A stretch of DNA of 64,000 bases from Planctomycetaceae bacterium (GTDB taxonomy: Bacteria > Planctomycetota > PLA2), in contig WYBS01000043.1 of assembly GCA_011525755.1 (NCBI GenBank), positions 1 to 64,000 on the forward strand, read 5' to 3'. The translations under genes and the position numbers were made by a program. The notes below the pieces were generated by a model. It did not search any database. It was not told the origin of the DNA and was given only the letters and a program-made list of their open reading frames with translations. Below, piece after piece: positions 25,797-33,073 of the stretch. Numbering within the stretch: the stretch's first letter is position 1; every line of letters begins with the position of its first letter.

Positions 25797-26201
25797 TCAG
25801 CAGCGGACGTAGCGGCCGGGGACCCAGACCTGCTCGCACACGGTCCTGTAGTGGCCCGGGCGCTCGACGGTCACGTAGCCGGCGGCGCGCACGAGCACGC
25901 GCACGCGGCGGCCGCAGTGGTCGCGGGTCCAGCGGTACTCGGCCGGCTGCCACACCTGCTCGCAGACGCCCGGTACCCAGACCTTCCTGTGCACGGTCTC
26001 GTAGTGGCCGGGCACCCACTTCCGGTGCTCGACGTGGCGGTGGCCGTGGCCGCGATGCCGGTGGCCGTCGTCGCGGTCCCGGTAGCCGACGCCGATCGAG
26101 AGGCCGCGGCCGTCGCTGTAGCCGAAGCCGATCGAGATGTCGCCCGCGGCCGCCGGGGCCGAGAGCACGCCGACAAGGGAGAGGAGCAGGATCGATCTCA
26201 T
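25797..26201 (-). CDS. Small exported His-rich protein with WVPG repeats
   Basis: 134 residues with a clear signal peptide ending at APAAAG. The mature part starts with a Gly-rich segment, then an HRHRGHGHRHVEHR stretch, then four related units built on WVPGxYE or VEQVWQPAEY (KWVPGHYETV, VWVPGVCEQV, EQVWVPGRYV). Three cysteines fall at equivalent places (GVCEQV, TVCEQV and the final RC), so disulfides are possible. Similar YxxW/WVPG small periplasmic proteins are common in Planctomycetes and proteobacteria and are of unknown role; metal binding or envelope structure is a guess. Divergent to the UPF0173 gene. Confidence 0.65.
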   Translation of the reverse strand: MRSILLLSLVGVLSAPAAAGDISIGFGYSDGRGLSIGVGYRDRDDGHRHRGHGHRHVEHRKWVPGHYETVHRKVWVPGVCEQVWQPAEYRWTRDHCGRRVRVLVRAAGYVTVERPGHYRTVCEQVWVPGRYVRC

Positions 26202-26281
26202 GGCTTTTCGCCTCCGGGAAACGCCATAACGAACGGCGTGCCGTTCCCGCGGAACGTCGCAAGTGCCTCTGGCACAAGGAC

Positions 26282-26346
26282 TTGAGGGGGGAGCGGGGGG
26301 AGCTTATGCTGTCCCTCGGGGGCGACAGAGCGCGCCCGAGGGAGGA
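26282..26346 (+). promoter_or_regulatory. Promoter and 5' hairpin of the UPF0173 gene
   Basis: TTGAGG (26282-26287), a 17-base spacer and TATGCT (26305-26310) form a sigma-70-like promoter. The predicted transcript begins at about the hairpin CCCTCGGG (26313-26320) / CCCGAGGG (26335-26342), whose 3' arm overlaps the GGAGGA ribosome site (26341-26346). Folding could limit access of ribosomes to the start at 26351. Confidence 0.45.
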
Positions 26347-26350
26347 CGCC

Positions 26351-27019
26351 ATGGCGCTTGAGATCCGTTTCCTCGGCCACTCGGGGTTCGTGTTCGGAGA
26401 CGGGAGGCACGCGGTCGTGATCGACCCGTTCCTCACCGGCAATCCGGTCGCGAAGACGAAGCCCGAGGAGGTCAAGTGCGACGCGGTGGTGCTCACGCAC
26501 GGCCACGAGGACCACGTGGGCGACGCGTGGGCGATCGCGAGAAGGAACAAGGCGACGGTCTACGCCTGCCACGAGATCACGCTCATGGAGGAGGGGAGCG
26601 GCGTCGAGACCATTGGCATGAACCCGGGCGGCAGGGTGAACACCGCGTGGGGATGGGTCGCCTTCACGCAGGCGTTCCACTCGTCGTCGCACAGCGGCCG
26701 CTACATGGGGAACCCGTGCGGCGTCGTGCTCAACCTCGGCGGGAAGACGGTCTACCACTGCGGCGACACGGGGATCTTCGGCGACATGAAGCTCCTGGGC
26801 GAGATCTACAGGCCCGACGTCGCGTGCGTGCCGATCGGCGACCGGTACACGATGGGCCCCGAGCTCGCGACGCGCGCCGCCGAGATGATCGGCGCGAAGG
26901 TCGCGATCCCGATCCACTACAAGACCTTCCCGGTCCTCGCGCAGGACGCGAGCGGCTTTTGCCCGAAGGGCATCGAGGTGAAGGAGCTCGTTCCCGGCGA
27001 GTCATGGCGTCTCGGGTAG
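26351..27019 (+). CDS. UPF0173 metal-dependent hydrolase
   Basis: 222 residues, the family's usual length. LTHGHEDHVGD is the metallo-beta-lactamase metal site, with IDPFLTGNP before it and YHCGDTG and IPIHYKTFP supplying the later ligands. These are the UPF0173 (YtkL-like) signatures; homologues are linked to cytoplasmic hydrolase activity of unknown substrate. Its leader contains a hairpin over the ribosome site. The next gene starts 16 bases before its stop, so the two are coupled. Confidence 0.88.
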   Translation: MALEIRFLGHSGFVFGDGRHAVVIDPFLTGNPVAKTKPEEVKCDAVVLTHGHEDHVGDAWAIARRNKATVYACHEITLMEEGSGVETIGMNPGGRVNTAWGWVAFTQAFHSSSHSGRYMGNPCGVVLNLGGKTVYHCGDTGIFGDMKLLGEIYRPDVACVPIGDRYTMGPELATRAAEMIGAKVAIPIHYKTFPVLAQDASGFCPKGIEVKELVPGESWRLG

Positions 27020-27447
27020 GCGTGCCGGCGCAGGGCACGTTCCGCGGCTGGGCGCGGTTCGCAGCGGTCCTCGGCGCGGTCGCGCTCCTATGCCAAGCGG
27101 CGGCATCGCTCGTCGGACCGGGCGAGCCGGGCGAGCCGGCCTTCGGACTCCTGCTCGTGATCGCCGGGTTCTTCCTCGGGCTCTGGGCGTTCGGCTCGGC
27201 ATGCGTCGCCCGGGGCTACTGGAGCGCGGGCGACGGACAGGTCACCGGGACGAGGCGCCTCGTGCTCGGCTGCCTCGTGCCGCTCGCGCTCCTCCCGATC
27301 CTCTTCCTCGCGTGGATCGCGAACTGGGTCGCCTGGCTGACCGGGGGCGGCTGGACGCTCGTCCGGACCCTCGCTGCGGCGCCGCTGCTCCTGACCGTCG
27401 AGCGCATCGCGCTCCTGCCGTCCCGCTGTCCGGAACGCGGGGGGTAG
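27004..27447 (+). CDS. Small membrane protein
   Basis: 147 residues with three likely membrane helices (FAAVLGAVALLCQAAASLV, FGLLLVIAGFFLGLWAFG and LGCLVPLALLPILFLAWI). Its ATG overlaps the end of the UPF0173 gene and its stop is two bases before the next start, so it belongs to a three-gene transcript. I do not recognise the family. Confidence 0.6.
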   Translation: MASRVGVPAQGTFRGWARFAAVLGAVALLCQAAASLVGPGEPGEPAFGLLLVIAGFFLGLWAFGSACVARGYWSAGDGQVTGTRRLVLGCLVPLALLPILFLAWIANWVAWLTGGGWTLVRTLAAAPLLLTVERIALLPSRCPERGG

Positions 27448-27449
27448 TC

Positions 27450-27896
27450 GTGGCGGGACAGCACGGCTGGTTCACCGAGGAGCAAGGCCGATGGGCGCTT
27501 CGGGCCACGTTCGCCGGCGGGGCGGCGCTCGCCTGCCTCGTCGCCGGCGCCGTCCGCCGGGATGACGTGCTCCTGCTCGTCGGCGTCGGCCTCATGCTGG
27601 TCGCGTACGTCCTCGGCGCGGTCACGGACGCGGCGGCGGACGACGGCGAGCCCCGGGCGGGGCGGGGGGCGCACGTCGTCGCCTCTGTCCTCGCGTTCGC
27701 GCTCGCGGCGCTCGCCGCGACGGCCCTGAGCGCCGTCCTCGCGATCTTCCTGGGCGCCGGCGCGTTCCGGTGGATGGCCGCGTGCCTGCCGCTCGCGGCC
27801 GCATGGATCGTGATCTCGGGCGCGATTCGCCGGCTCGCGCGACGCATCGCGCGCGGGACGACTCAATCCCACTCGCGCTCGAAGAGCACGTCGTAG
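27450..27896 (+). CDS. Small membrane protein
   Basis: 148 residues from a GTG two bases after the stop of the previous gene. Three membrane helices are likely (ALACLVAGAV, VLLLVGVGLMLVAYVLGAV, VVASVLAFALAALAATALSAV and a further hydrophobic span). The basic C-terminus overlaps the end of the HEAT-repeat gene on the other strand by 34 bases. No family recognised. Confidence 0.55.
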   Translation: MAGQHGWFTEEQGRWALRATFAGGAALACLVAGAVRRDDVLLLVGVGLMLVAYVLGAVTDAAADDGEPRAGRGAHVVASVLAFALAALAATALSAVLAIFLGAGAFRWMAACLPLAAAWIVISGAIRRLARRIARGTTQSHSRSKSTS

Positions 27897-30800
27897 AAGA
27901 AGTCCTCGTCCGCGTCGCGGAAGACGTCGGGGAACCCCGCGAACGTCGGGTCCGCCCGCAGCTGCGGAAGGGCGCGGCGGTCGCGCACGGCGCGGTCGAG
28001 CGCGTGGCGCGCCGCGGTCTCGTCGCCGAGCAGGAGGAACGCCTCCGCCGTGAACGCCTCGTGCCAGAGGTTGCCGAGGATCCTCGGGCGGCGCGCGGGC
28101 ACGCGGTCGTCCGGGTCGAGGAGCCGGAGCGCCTCGCGCGGCCGTCCCTCGAGGTTCCGCACCGAGGCCAGCGTGTCCCGGTACATGCGGTGAAGCCCCG
28201 CGCTCTTCCGCACCGCCGCCTCGCCCGCGCGCGCGGCGAGCCCCGCGTCCTCGACGAGGAACCGGAGGTACCACGCCGCGAGGTTCCAGAGGAACGGGTC
28301 GTCCGCCGCCTCCGCCGCCGAGAAGATCGCCTTCGCGTCGCGGGCGGCGAGCCCGTCGTAGAGCTGCCCCCGCGCCTCGAGGTACTCCGGCGTGACGAAC
28401 CCGTCGACGGCCGTGTAGCCGCGCGCACGCCGGCGCGCCGCGGCCCTGCGCGCCTCCGCGGCCGCCTCCGCGTACCGGTTGAGCCCTCCGAGCGAGATCA
28501 TCCGCTCGTACGCCGCGTCGCCGCCGGGCAGCCGCTCGATCGTGTCAGAGAGCGCGAGCCCGACCTCATGGAGCGCGCGCCCGCGCGTCCACCATTCGTC
28601 CCCGATCCCCTGCCGGCAGATCGCCGCGAGGCTCCCGAGGTCGCCCGGGTCGAGGGCCGCGAGCCGCCCCTGCTCCTCCGCCCGGGCGAGCGCGCGCCGG
28701 AACGCCGGCTCCACCGTCGAGGCGGGGAAGTCGCGGAGCGCGTCGATCGCGTAGTAGGGGGCGTAGCTCTCCTCCCCCTTCTTCCACTCGACCGCCGCGG
28801 GCTGGAGCGTCGGGTCGAGGACCACGTCGCACAGATCGTCGAGCGCCGCCTCGACACGCGCGTGGCCGAGCGCGTTGAACCCGCCGCGGAGGAGCACGAG
28901 GCGGAGCGCGCTGAACGGCGACCGACGTCCGTCGCGCGGCCGCTCCTCCTTCACCTGCCGGCGCAGGAGCGGCAGGAGGCGGGCGAGATCCTCCGCCGCG
29001 AGATGCTTCGCCGCGGCCATGAGCGTGCCCATCGCGAGCATCGGCTCCTTGGTCTCGCCCGCGACGAGGAGGTCGAGGAAGAGCTTCGCGCTCGAGGCGT
29101 CGTCCGTGCGCGCGATCCCGTCGAAGAGCCGCGCGCGCTCCTGCGCCTTCCCCTCCTCGGTTCCCGGGCCCTCCACTCCTCCCCACGCGCGGAAGATCTC
29201 GAAGAAGAGCCCGGGCTCGACCGAGGGAAGGCCCTCGGCGACGCCGGCGAGGAGCCTCAGCCGCGGCCCGTCGGCGCCCTCGAGGAACCGCTTGAGCGGG
29301 AAGGGGAAGGGGCAGCGGAAACCCGACTCCGCGCGCTGCCGCAGCACCTCGAGCGCGAGGTCCGGATCGCTCTCGCACCGCTTCCGCGCCTCCTCGGTCC
29401 CGAGCGCGACGAGCGCGCCCAGCGCGTCGCGCCTGCGCGCGGGAGCGGCGTTGTCGTGGATCCCGAGCAGCGCCTGCTCGTGCGCGGCATCGATCGACGG
29501 CCGGTTCGAGAGGATCGCGAGCGCCGCCCGCTCGCGCGCCGCGAGCGCGACGACGAGGTCGATGCGGCGCGCCGCGACGAGGAGCTGGAGCACGGGGGTC
29601 CCCACCTCGAGGCCGCGCGCGTGGAGGACCTCGACGGCGGCTTCCGCGGCGTCGGGGTGGAGCGCGAGGAGGCGGAGGACCGCGGCGCGCGCGAGGTCGT
29701 CCACGGGCTCCGCCCGGGCGAACGCGAGGAGCGTCTCCTTCTCGCGCACGAGGTCGATGCCGAGGGTGCGGAGGCCCTTGGCCTCGGCGCCGAGCAGGCG
29801 GCGGCCCATCGCCTCGACGGCGTCGCCGGGCGCCCCGCGGAGCGCCGACCGCGCCGCCGCGCTGAGGTTCGAGATGCGCTGCGGGTCGCCCGAGGGGCCC
29901 GGCTGCGCGGCCGGGAGCGTCGCGAAGAGCTCGAGCGGCGCGAGGTCGCCGCAGCGCGCGAGGAGCTCGGCCGCGCGCCTGTACTCCGCGGGCCCGTACC
30001 GCTGCGGGTCGAGGAGCGCCTTCGCGGGCGTCCGCCCCGCGGGCGCGGGAAGCTCGAGCAGCGCGTCGAGCGCCGCGGTACGCACGGATCCGTCCGCCTC
30101 GACCGCCGCCGCCTCGAGGAACGCGACGAGCGCCTCTCCCTCGAGCACCTCGGGCGCGATCTCGACGAGCTCCTGCTGCGCCTCGGGCCGGCGGATGGGG
30201 AACGCGTCGTAGAGCCCGCGGCCGCCGTCGGGCCGGATGGCGCACAGGAGGCGCAGGAGACGGGCGATCCGGCCCGGGTCCTGGCTCTCGCGGTCGAGCA
30301 GCTGCTCCAGGGCCGGCGCCGCCGCCGCGCCCGCCTTCACGAGCGCGACCGCGGCGAAGTAGGCCGCGTCGTGCTCCTCGCGAAGAAGGCCCGTGAAGAG
30401 GACGAAGACGGGATCCTTCGGGTCGGGCTTCAGCTCGCCGCGCCCGAGGGCCGCCGCTCCCGCGCGCGCGAACCGCATCGCCGCGCGGTCGCGTTCGCCG
30501 CGCAGCCTCTCGTTCAGCTCCTTGTCGTCCTTGAACCGGCGACGGCGCACCTCGAGCGAGTCCTCGCGGCGCCGGATCGGGTTCTCGAGCCCTTTCAGGT
30601 CGTCTTCCGCCCGGCCGTAGAGACGCTGCTCGGCGACCGCGCAGAGGTCGAGGTAGCTTTCCGCGATCTCCCGAAGCGGGGGGTCCTTCTCGCGCGCCGC
30701 GCCGGTCGCCCACGCGCGCACCGCGGGGTGGGGATCGTCCCGCGCCTGGACGAGGAGCGGCGCCGCGCGCGCCATCGGGGCCGCCGCCGCGAGCAGGAGG

Positions 30801-31033
30801 AGCCTCTCGCCGGCCTGGGCCTCGCCGAGGCGCCTGACGATCGCGGGGAGCGCCGTCTCGCCGCAGAGCGCGAGGTCACGTACGGCGACGTCCACCTCGG
30901 ATCCCTCGCCGGTGCGGATCGTCGCGAGGGCCCTCTCGATCCTCGAGGCACGGGGGGCTTCGGGGGCGGGGATCCCTGCGAGGTCCGGCAGCTCGTAGGC
31001 GAGGAGGAGGAGGAGGGGGAGAAGCACGCCCAT
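27863..31033 (-). CDS. Large exported HEAT-repeat protein
   Basis: 1056 residues, with an N-terminal hydrophobic segment (MGVLLPLLLLLAYELPDLAG) that acts as signal or anchor. Helical repeats with HEAT-like pattern run from about 45 to 800 (ALPAIVRRLGEA, AVRAWATGAA, AAPALEQLLDRE), and the last 250 residues look more like TPR units. There is no enzyme motif. It probably is a protein-binding scaffold in the periplasm or at the membrane. Codon use and GC fit the neighbours. The gene stands alone between an overlapping membrane gene and nnrD. Confidence 0.65.
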   Translation of the reverse strand: MGVLLPLLLLLAYELPDLAGIPAPEAPRASRIERALATIRTGEGSEVDVAVRDLALCGETALPAIVRRLGEAQAGERLLLLAAAAPMARAAPLLVQARDDPHPAVRAWATGAAREKDPPLREIAESYLDLCAVAEQRLYGRAEDDLKGLENPIRRREDSLEVRRRRFKDDKELNERLRGERDRAAMRFARAGAAALGRGELKPDPKDPVFVLFTGLLREEHDAAYFAAVALVKAGAAAAPALEQLLDRESQDPGRIARLLRLLCAIRPDGGRGLYDAFPIRRPEAQQELVEIAPEVLEGEALVAFLEAAAVEADGSVRTAALDALLELPAPAGRTPAKALLDPQRYGPAEYRRAAELLARCGDLAPLELFATLPAAQPGPSGDPQRISNLSAAARSALRGAPGDAVEAMGRRLLGAEAKGLRTLGIDLVREKETLLAFARAEPVDDLARAAVLRLLALHPDAAEAAVEVLHARGLEVGTPVLQLLVAARRIDLVVALAARERAALAILSNRPSIDAAHEQALLGIHDNAAPARRRDALGALVALGTEEARKRCESDPDLALEVLRQRAESGFRCPFPFPLKRFLEGADGPRLRLLAGVAEGLPSVEPGLFFEIFRAWGGVEGPGTEEGKAQERARLFDGIARTDDASSAKLFLDLLVAGETKEPMLAMGTLMAAAKHLAAEDLARLLPLLRRQVKEERPRDGRRSPFSALRLVLLRGGFNALGHARVEAALDDLCDVVLDPTLQPAAVEWKKGEESYAPYYAIDALRDFPASTVEPAFRRALARAEEQGRLAALDPGDLGSLAAICRQGIGDEWWTRGRALHEVGLALSDTIERLPGGDAAYERMISLGGLNRYAEAAAEARRAAARRRARGYTAVDGFVTPEYLEARGQLYDGLAARDAKAIFSAAEAADDPFLWNLAAWYLRFLVEDAGLAARAGEAAVRKSAGLHRMYRDTLASVRNLEGRPREALRLLDPDDRVPARRPRILGNLWHEAFTAEAFLLLGDETAARHALDRAVRDRRALPQLRADPTFAGFPDVFRDADEDFFYDVLFEREWD

Positions 31034-31106
31034 CTTGCTACGGCGCCCGGAAGGTCCCGGTTCGCCCTCGCGATTCTCGCACGTCCCGTGCCGGGCGGCC
31101 CCGCGT

Positions 31107-31994
31107 TCACTCGCGCCGGCGGCTGCCGCCGGGCTTCATCCGGCGGGGCGACTCCTCGCAGAGCTCCTCGAGCGCCGCCGGGAGGTTCGCGACGAGGTCG
31201 GTCGCGATCATGCTCTGCTCTCCCACCGCGGCGGCGGCGAGGTCGCCCGCGCGCGCGTGGGCATGGACGGCCTGCACGGCGGCGTCGAAGGGCGCCGCAC
31301 CCATCGCGAGCCGCGCGGCGAGGAGCCCGGTGAGGACGTCGCCGGTGCCGCCCGTCGCCATGCCGGGGTTGCCGGCGCGCTCGACGTAGGCGCTCTCGCC
31401 GTCGCACACGACGGTGCCCATCCCCTTGAGCACGATTACGGCACGGTAACGCTCGGCCAGCGTCGCCGCGGCGGCGATCCGGTCCTCCGGAAGCCTGCCG
31501 CCGAGGAGCCGTGCGGCCTCGCCGGGGTGCGGCGTGAGCACGCGGGGCGCCTCGAACGAATCGATGAGGTCCGGCTCCAGCGCGAGGATGTTGAGGCCGT
31601 CCGCGTCGATCACGATCGGCTTCCCGAGCCCCTTGAGGAACCGGGCGACGAACGCCTTGGCGTCGGTCGTGATGCCGGGGCCGAGCGCGACCGCGTCCGC
31701 CGTCTGGGCGAACTCGCGCGCGCGCGCGGCGCCGGAGGCCGCGAACGCGCCGCGGCGCGTCGGCAGCGGCAGCGTGAGGGCGCACGGCAGGTCCGCCGCG
31801 ACGACCGCATGGACGCAGTCGGGCGTCGCGACCGTGACGAGCCCCCCTCCCCCCCGCAGCCCCCCCCACCCCGCCAGCCGGGCGGCGCCCGACATGCGCA
31901 GCGACCCCGCGAGGATCAGCACGCGCCCGCGGTCGCCCTTGTGGGCGTCGCGCCTGAGCCGCGGGATCCGGGGGACGTCCGCGACCCGCCTCAC
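31107..31994 (-). CDS. nnrD: ADP-dependent NAD(P)H-hydrate dehydratase (single domain)
   Basis: 295 residues. GPGITTDAKA, LTPHPGEAARLLG and NPGMATGGTGDVLTGLLA are the signatures of the NnrD/YjeF C-terminal domain of ribokinase fold. The N-terminal epimerase domain that most bacteria fuse to it is absent. It repairs damaged NADHX/NADPHX with ADP. The start is a GTG overlapping the asparaginase stop (GTGA). The nucleotide-binding N-terminal motif, usually ALRAGAGLVTVA, reads [13 protein letters not shown] here and is coded by long runs of G, see findings. Confidence 0.9.
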   Translation of the reverse strand: MRRVADVPRIPRLRRDAHKGDRGRVLILAGSLRMSGAARLAGWGGLRGGGGLVTVATPDCVHAVVAADLPCALTLPLPTRRGAFAASGAARAREFAQTADAVALGPGITTDAKAFVARFLKGLGKPIVIDADGLNILALEPDLIDSFEAPRVLTPHPGEAARLLGGRLPEDRIAAAATLAERYRAVIVLKGMGTVVCDGESAYVERAGNPGMATGGTGDVLTGLLAARLAMGAAPFDAAVQAVHAHARAGDLAAAAVGEQSMIATDLVANLPAALEELCEESPRRMKPGGSRRRE

Positions 31995-32944
31995 AGCCTC
32001 ACCCGGATCTCTCCCACCGGCGTCCCCTCGCGCGTCTTCACCTCGCGCGCCTGCGGGTAGTCGACGAGGCCCATGTCCTTGAGGATCGCCGCCGTGAGCG
32101 CTTGCAGCGCGCGGTCGGCGCCGTCGCCGATCTTCACCGCGATCCCGGTGCGGCCGCCGATGACGCCGACGAGGATCACGCCCTCGGCGCCCGACTTCAC
32201 GAGAAGCCCGCCTTGCGCCGCGCGCATGACCTCGGTATCGAAGCGGCCCTCGCCCGCGACCATGTCGGGGTGCGCGAGCATCGCCTTCGCGACGCGGCGC
32301 GCCGCGGCCTCCTTCGGGTGGCCGGCGGGCGTGGTGTAGCGCGCGATCGCGCGGGCGGCGGCCTCGAGGCCGGTGGCGAAGCTCGGCACCGCGCAGCCGT
32401 CGACGCCGACGCGGATTTCGCTCTCCGCGAAGAGCGCGAGGTTCTCGAGGTTTCTCCGCTGCACGAGGTGCGTCTGGTCGGCGTAGGTCGCGGCGTCCTC
32501 GCCGAGCGCCTTCGCCGCCGCGATCATCCCCGCGTGCTTGCCCGAGCAGTTGTCCTCGAGACGGCCGGGGCGGATCCCGCGGCGGACGTAGTCGTCCGCG
32601 ACCTTGCCGTCGATCGGGCGGTGGCCGCCGCAGCGGAGCAGCTCGGGGCCGGCGCCGGCCTTCCTGAGGATCGACGCGGCGGTCTCCGCGTGGCGCGGCG
32701 TGCTGCTGTGGCTCGCGGCGATGAGCGCGAGCTCCTCCTCGGTGACGTGGAACCGCTCGAGCGCGCCCGACTCGACGACCGCGATCGCCTGGAACGGCTT
32801 TGCCGCGGAGCGCAGGTAGACGGGCGTACGGAGGTCGCCGCGACTCCGCGCGACGCGGCCGTCCGCGAACACGCAGTAGGAGCCAAGGTGGTGCGACTCC
32901 TCGAGCCCGCTGCGGGTGAGTGTGACGAGGACCTCATGCGGCAC
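31991..32944 (-). CDS. L-asparaginase II family protein
   Basis: 317 residues of the asparaginase II (PF06089-type) family, unrelated to E. coli AnsB. RSAAKPFQAIAVVESG, the HSSTPRHAE segment and the DNCSGKHAG loop are its hallmarks; the Ser/Lys pair in SAAKPF fits a beta-lactamase-like catalytic set. It probably hydrolyses asparagine. It starts at a GTG with TAGAAT (32959-32954) nine bases upstream, so it is likely leaderless. nnrD follows with overlapping start, an operon whose logic is not obvious. Confidence 0.88.
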   Translation of the reverse strand: MPHEVLVTLTRSGLEESHHLGSYCVFADGRVARSRGDLRTPVYLRSAAKPFQAIAVVESGALERFHVTEEELALIAASHSSTPRHAETAASILRKAGAGPELLRCGGHRPIDGKVADDYVRRGIRPGRLEDNCSGKHAGMIAAAKALGEDAATYADQTHLVQRRNLENLALFAESEIRVGVDGCAVPSFATGLEAAARAIARYTTPAGHPKEAAARRVAKAMLAHPDMVAGEGRFDTEVMRAAQGGLLVKSGAEGVILVGVIGGRTGIAVKIGDGADRALQALTAAILKDMGLVDYPQAREVKTREGTPVGEIRVRL

Positions 32945-32953
32945 GGGCGCGGC

Positions 32954-32959
32954 ATTCTA
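32954..32959 (-). promoter_or_regulatory. -10 of the asparaginase gene
   Basis: TAGAAT on the minus strand, nine bases before the GTG start at 32944. Confidence 0.5.
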
Positions 32960-32990
32960 AGGGATGGGGCCGGGGGAGGGGGGGACCAAT

Positions 32991-33055
32991 CTGCGGCACG
33001 GCTGCCGCGCGCCGACGACGCAACCCCTTGCCGCGCCACGGGATGCGCACGCGCG
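32991..33055 (+). repeat. Intergenic hairpin repeat, copy E
   Basis: GCGGCA-CGGC-TGCCGC (32993-33008), then ACGACGCAACCCCTTGCCGC and GGGATGCGC. Resembles copy D over about 60 bases and shares the ACGACGCAAC core with copy B. Confidence 0.55.
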
Positions 33056-33073
33056 ATGGCTTGACCGTCGCGG

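Noticed and set aside
26270-26287. TGGCAC...TTGA as a sigma-54 promoter
   Set aside because: The distance between the GG and the expected GC is off by one and the -12 element reads GA, so it does not fit the -24/-12 rule; a sigma-70 promoter fits better.
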